Shown: piece by piece, positions 7,169 to 7,826 of the stretch
Layout of the letters: each line of letters starts with the position of its first letter
Numbering within the stretch: the first letter of the stretch is position 1
Assembly (NCBI GenBank): GCA_025996695.1
Contig: BNTP01000103.1
Location: 1-7,826, forward strand
Length of the DNA stretch: 7,826 nt
From: Bacteroidia bacterium
GTDB lineage: Bacteria; Bacteroidota; Bacteroidia; Bacteroidales; Azobacteroidaceae
Direction: 5' to 3'
Made by a program: the position numbers and the translations under genes
Notes under the pieces: model-generated
What the model saw: only the letters and a program-made list of their open reading frames with translations
Database searches by the model: none
Told to the model about the DNA's origin: nothing

Positions 7169-7198
7169 CAAAGCCGTATATAGTTTATACGCTTTCAG
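7169..7198. other. Spacer with a long inverted repeat
   Basis: AAAGC and GCTTT enclose GTATA and TATAC, giving ten pairs with one bulged C around a five-base loop. Nearly the whole 30-bp spacer is self-complementary. Its protospacer is probably a terminator or an operator-like palindrome. Confidence 0.5.
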
Positions 7199-7730
7199 GT
7201 TGTTTACGGTCGCAAAGGTACAAATTTTGAAAGCAATTCACAACTCATACGCGCGCGAAGTGTGGTATTTTTCGTTGTTTACGGTCGCAAAGGTACAAAT
7301 TTTGAAAGCAATTCACAACTTGTCGGAAGTCTTTTTGCTTTTTGTCTTTGTTGTTTACGGTCGCAAAGGTACAAATTTTGAAAGCAATTCACAACCCCAA
7401 GGACTTTGTATTCACTTTTTGGCAGTTGTTTACGGTCGCAAAGGTACAAATTTTGAAAGCAATTCACAACAGCCATCAATGACCACTTTCCCTATTTCGG
7501 GTTGTTTACGGTCGCAAAGGTACAAATTTTGAAAGCAATTCACAACCCCAAATTGCTTTCCAAGTTTCTCTGCTGTTGTTTACGGTCGCAAAGGTACAAA
7601 TTTTGAAAGCAATTCACAACATCATTGCCTGAGGTATATTTTCCAATAAGTTGTTTACGGTCGCAAAGGTACAAATTTTGAAAGCAATTCACAACTAAGG
7701 GGTGCATTTCAAATTGTCGCAAAAACGAAC

Positions 7731-7738
7731 TACCTTTG
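7731..7738 (+). promoter_or_regulatory. Bacteroidota -7 box before the last gene
   Basis: TACCTTTG matches TAnnTTTG and lies 23 bp before the ATG at 7762. The nearest upstream TTG (7714-7716) is only 14 bp away, shorter than the usual spacing, so the -33 element is weak. The leader would be about 15-20 nt, with no Shine-Dalgarno sequence. Confidence 0.5.
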
Positions 7739-7761
7739 TCATCATCAAATCACTCAATATT

Positions 7762-7826
7762 ATGACAAAAGAAGAATATCTGTCCCTTGCCGCCAGTCGG
7801 TATGAGGCATTAGAAAAGTTGAAAGA
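7762..7826 (+). CDS. 5' end of an unidentified gene, possibly a transposase
   Basis: Only 21 codons are visible before the window ends. The peptide starts MTKEEYLSLAASRYEALEKL and is charged and helical. It resembles, from memory only, the N-termini of some Bacteroidota proteins annotated as transposases; 21 residues cannot prove this. The gene starts 66 bp after the last CRISPR repeat and has a TACCTTTG box in that gap. If it is a transposase, the sequence starting GGGGTGCATTTC just after the repeat (7699 onward) could be the end of an insertion sequence that landed in a spacer, and the array might resume beyond it. A cas gene would be the other usual neighbour, but the peptide does not look like Cas1, Cas2 or Cas9. 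Confidence 0.55.
   Translation, partial: MTKEEYLSLAASRYEALEKLK

Larger units (their letters stand above)
5912..7695 (-). CRISPR. CRISPR array segment B, 24 repeats, same repeat as segment A
   Basis: There are 24 copies of the identical 46-bp repeat, starting at 5912, 5987, 6063, 6139 and so on to 7575 and 7650. They separate 23 spacers: fourteen of 30 bp, eight of 29 bp and one of 28 bp (7547-7574). The repeat matches segment A base for base by eye, and none is degenerate, including the last one. Segments A and B are therefore one array interrupted by the phage-like block. If transcription is on the minus strand, this segment is the transcriptionally upstream part. No spacer here is an evident duplicate of one in segment A. 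Confidence 0.97.

Noticed and set aside
1..7826. tRNA, rRNA or cas genes
   Set aside because: No cloverleaf, rRNA-like stretch, or Cas1, Cas2, Cas9 or Csn2 motif was found outside the array.

Overview
Almost the whole window is one very large CRISPR array. The direct repeat is 46 bp (on the + strand it begins GTTGTTTACGG and ends AATTCACAAC). I count 85 copies, all identical by eye: 61 in segment A (30-4621) and 24 in segment B (5912-7695). Within the segments they enclose 83 unit-length spacers: 60 of 30 bp, 22 of 29 bp and one of 28 bp. Repeat length, spacer length and the repeat's core sequence are those of the type II-C (Cas9) arrays of Bacteroidota. No cas gene or clear tracrRNA is in view. 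Each repeat holds, on the minus strand, a Bacteroidota-type promoter (TACCTTTG with an upstream GTTG). The crRNA strand is therefore most likely the minus strand, with one promoter per repeat.

The main surprise is the interval 4622-5911. Between two perfect repeats, where a 30-bp spacer should be, lies 1290 bp of phage-like DNA cut off flush at both ends. On the minus strand it carries a complete Mu gpG-like virion morphogenesis gene (4627-5148). It also carries the last 60 codons of an upstream gene (5729-5911), broken by the repeat and perhaps the C-terminus of a gpF-like head protein. The start codon of the next gene downstream touches the other repeat. On the plus strand, between the two minus-strand genes, sits a self-contained 'moron'-like cassette: promoter, a 115-residue protein with a C-terminal membrane helix, and a terminator. 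Next to it a consensus promoter leads straight into a 17-bp stem-loop with a T-run, which may be a small RNA. The block looks like a giant spacer, or some other precise capture of prophage DNA into a CRISPR array.

The 29 bp before the first repeat are AT-rich and carry no recognisable gene. After the last repeat, a short intergenic region with a TACCTTTG box leads to the first 21 codons of a plus-strand gene (7762 onward), cut by the window end and possibly a transposase.

The organism is probably a member of Bacteroidota. The TAnnTTTG promoter boxes, the absence of Shine-Dalgarno sequences before starts, and the repeat type all point there. The array would supply crRNAs to a Cas9 encoded elsewhere. 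Because every repeat carries its own promoter, the 1.3-kb interruption need not silence the spacers on either side.
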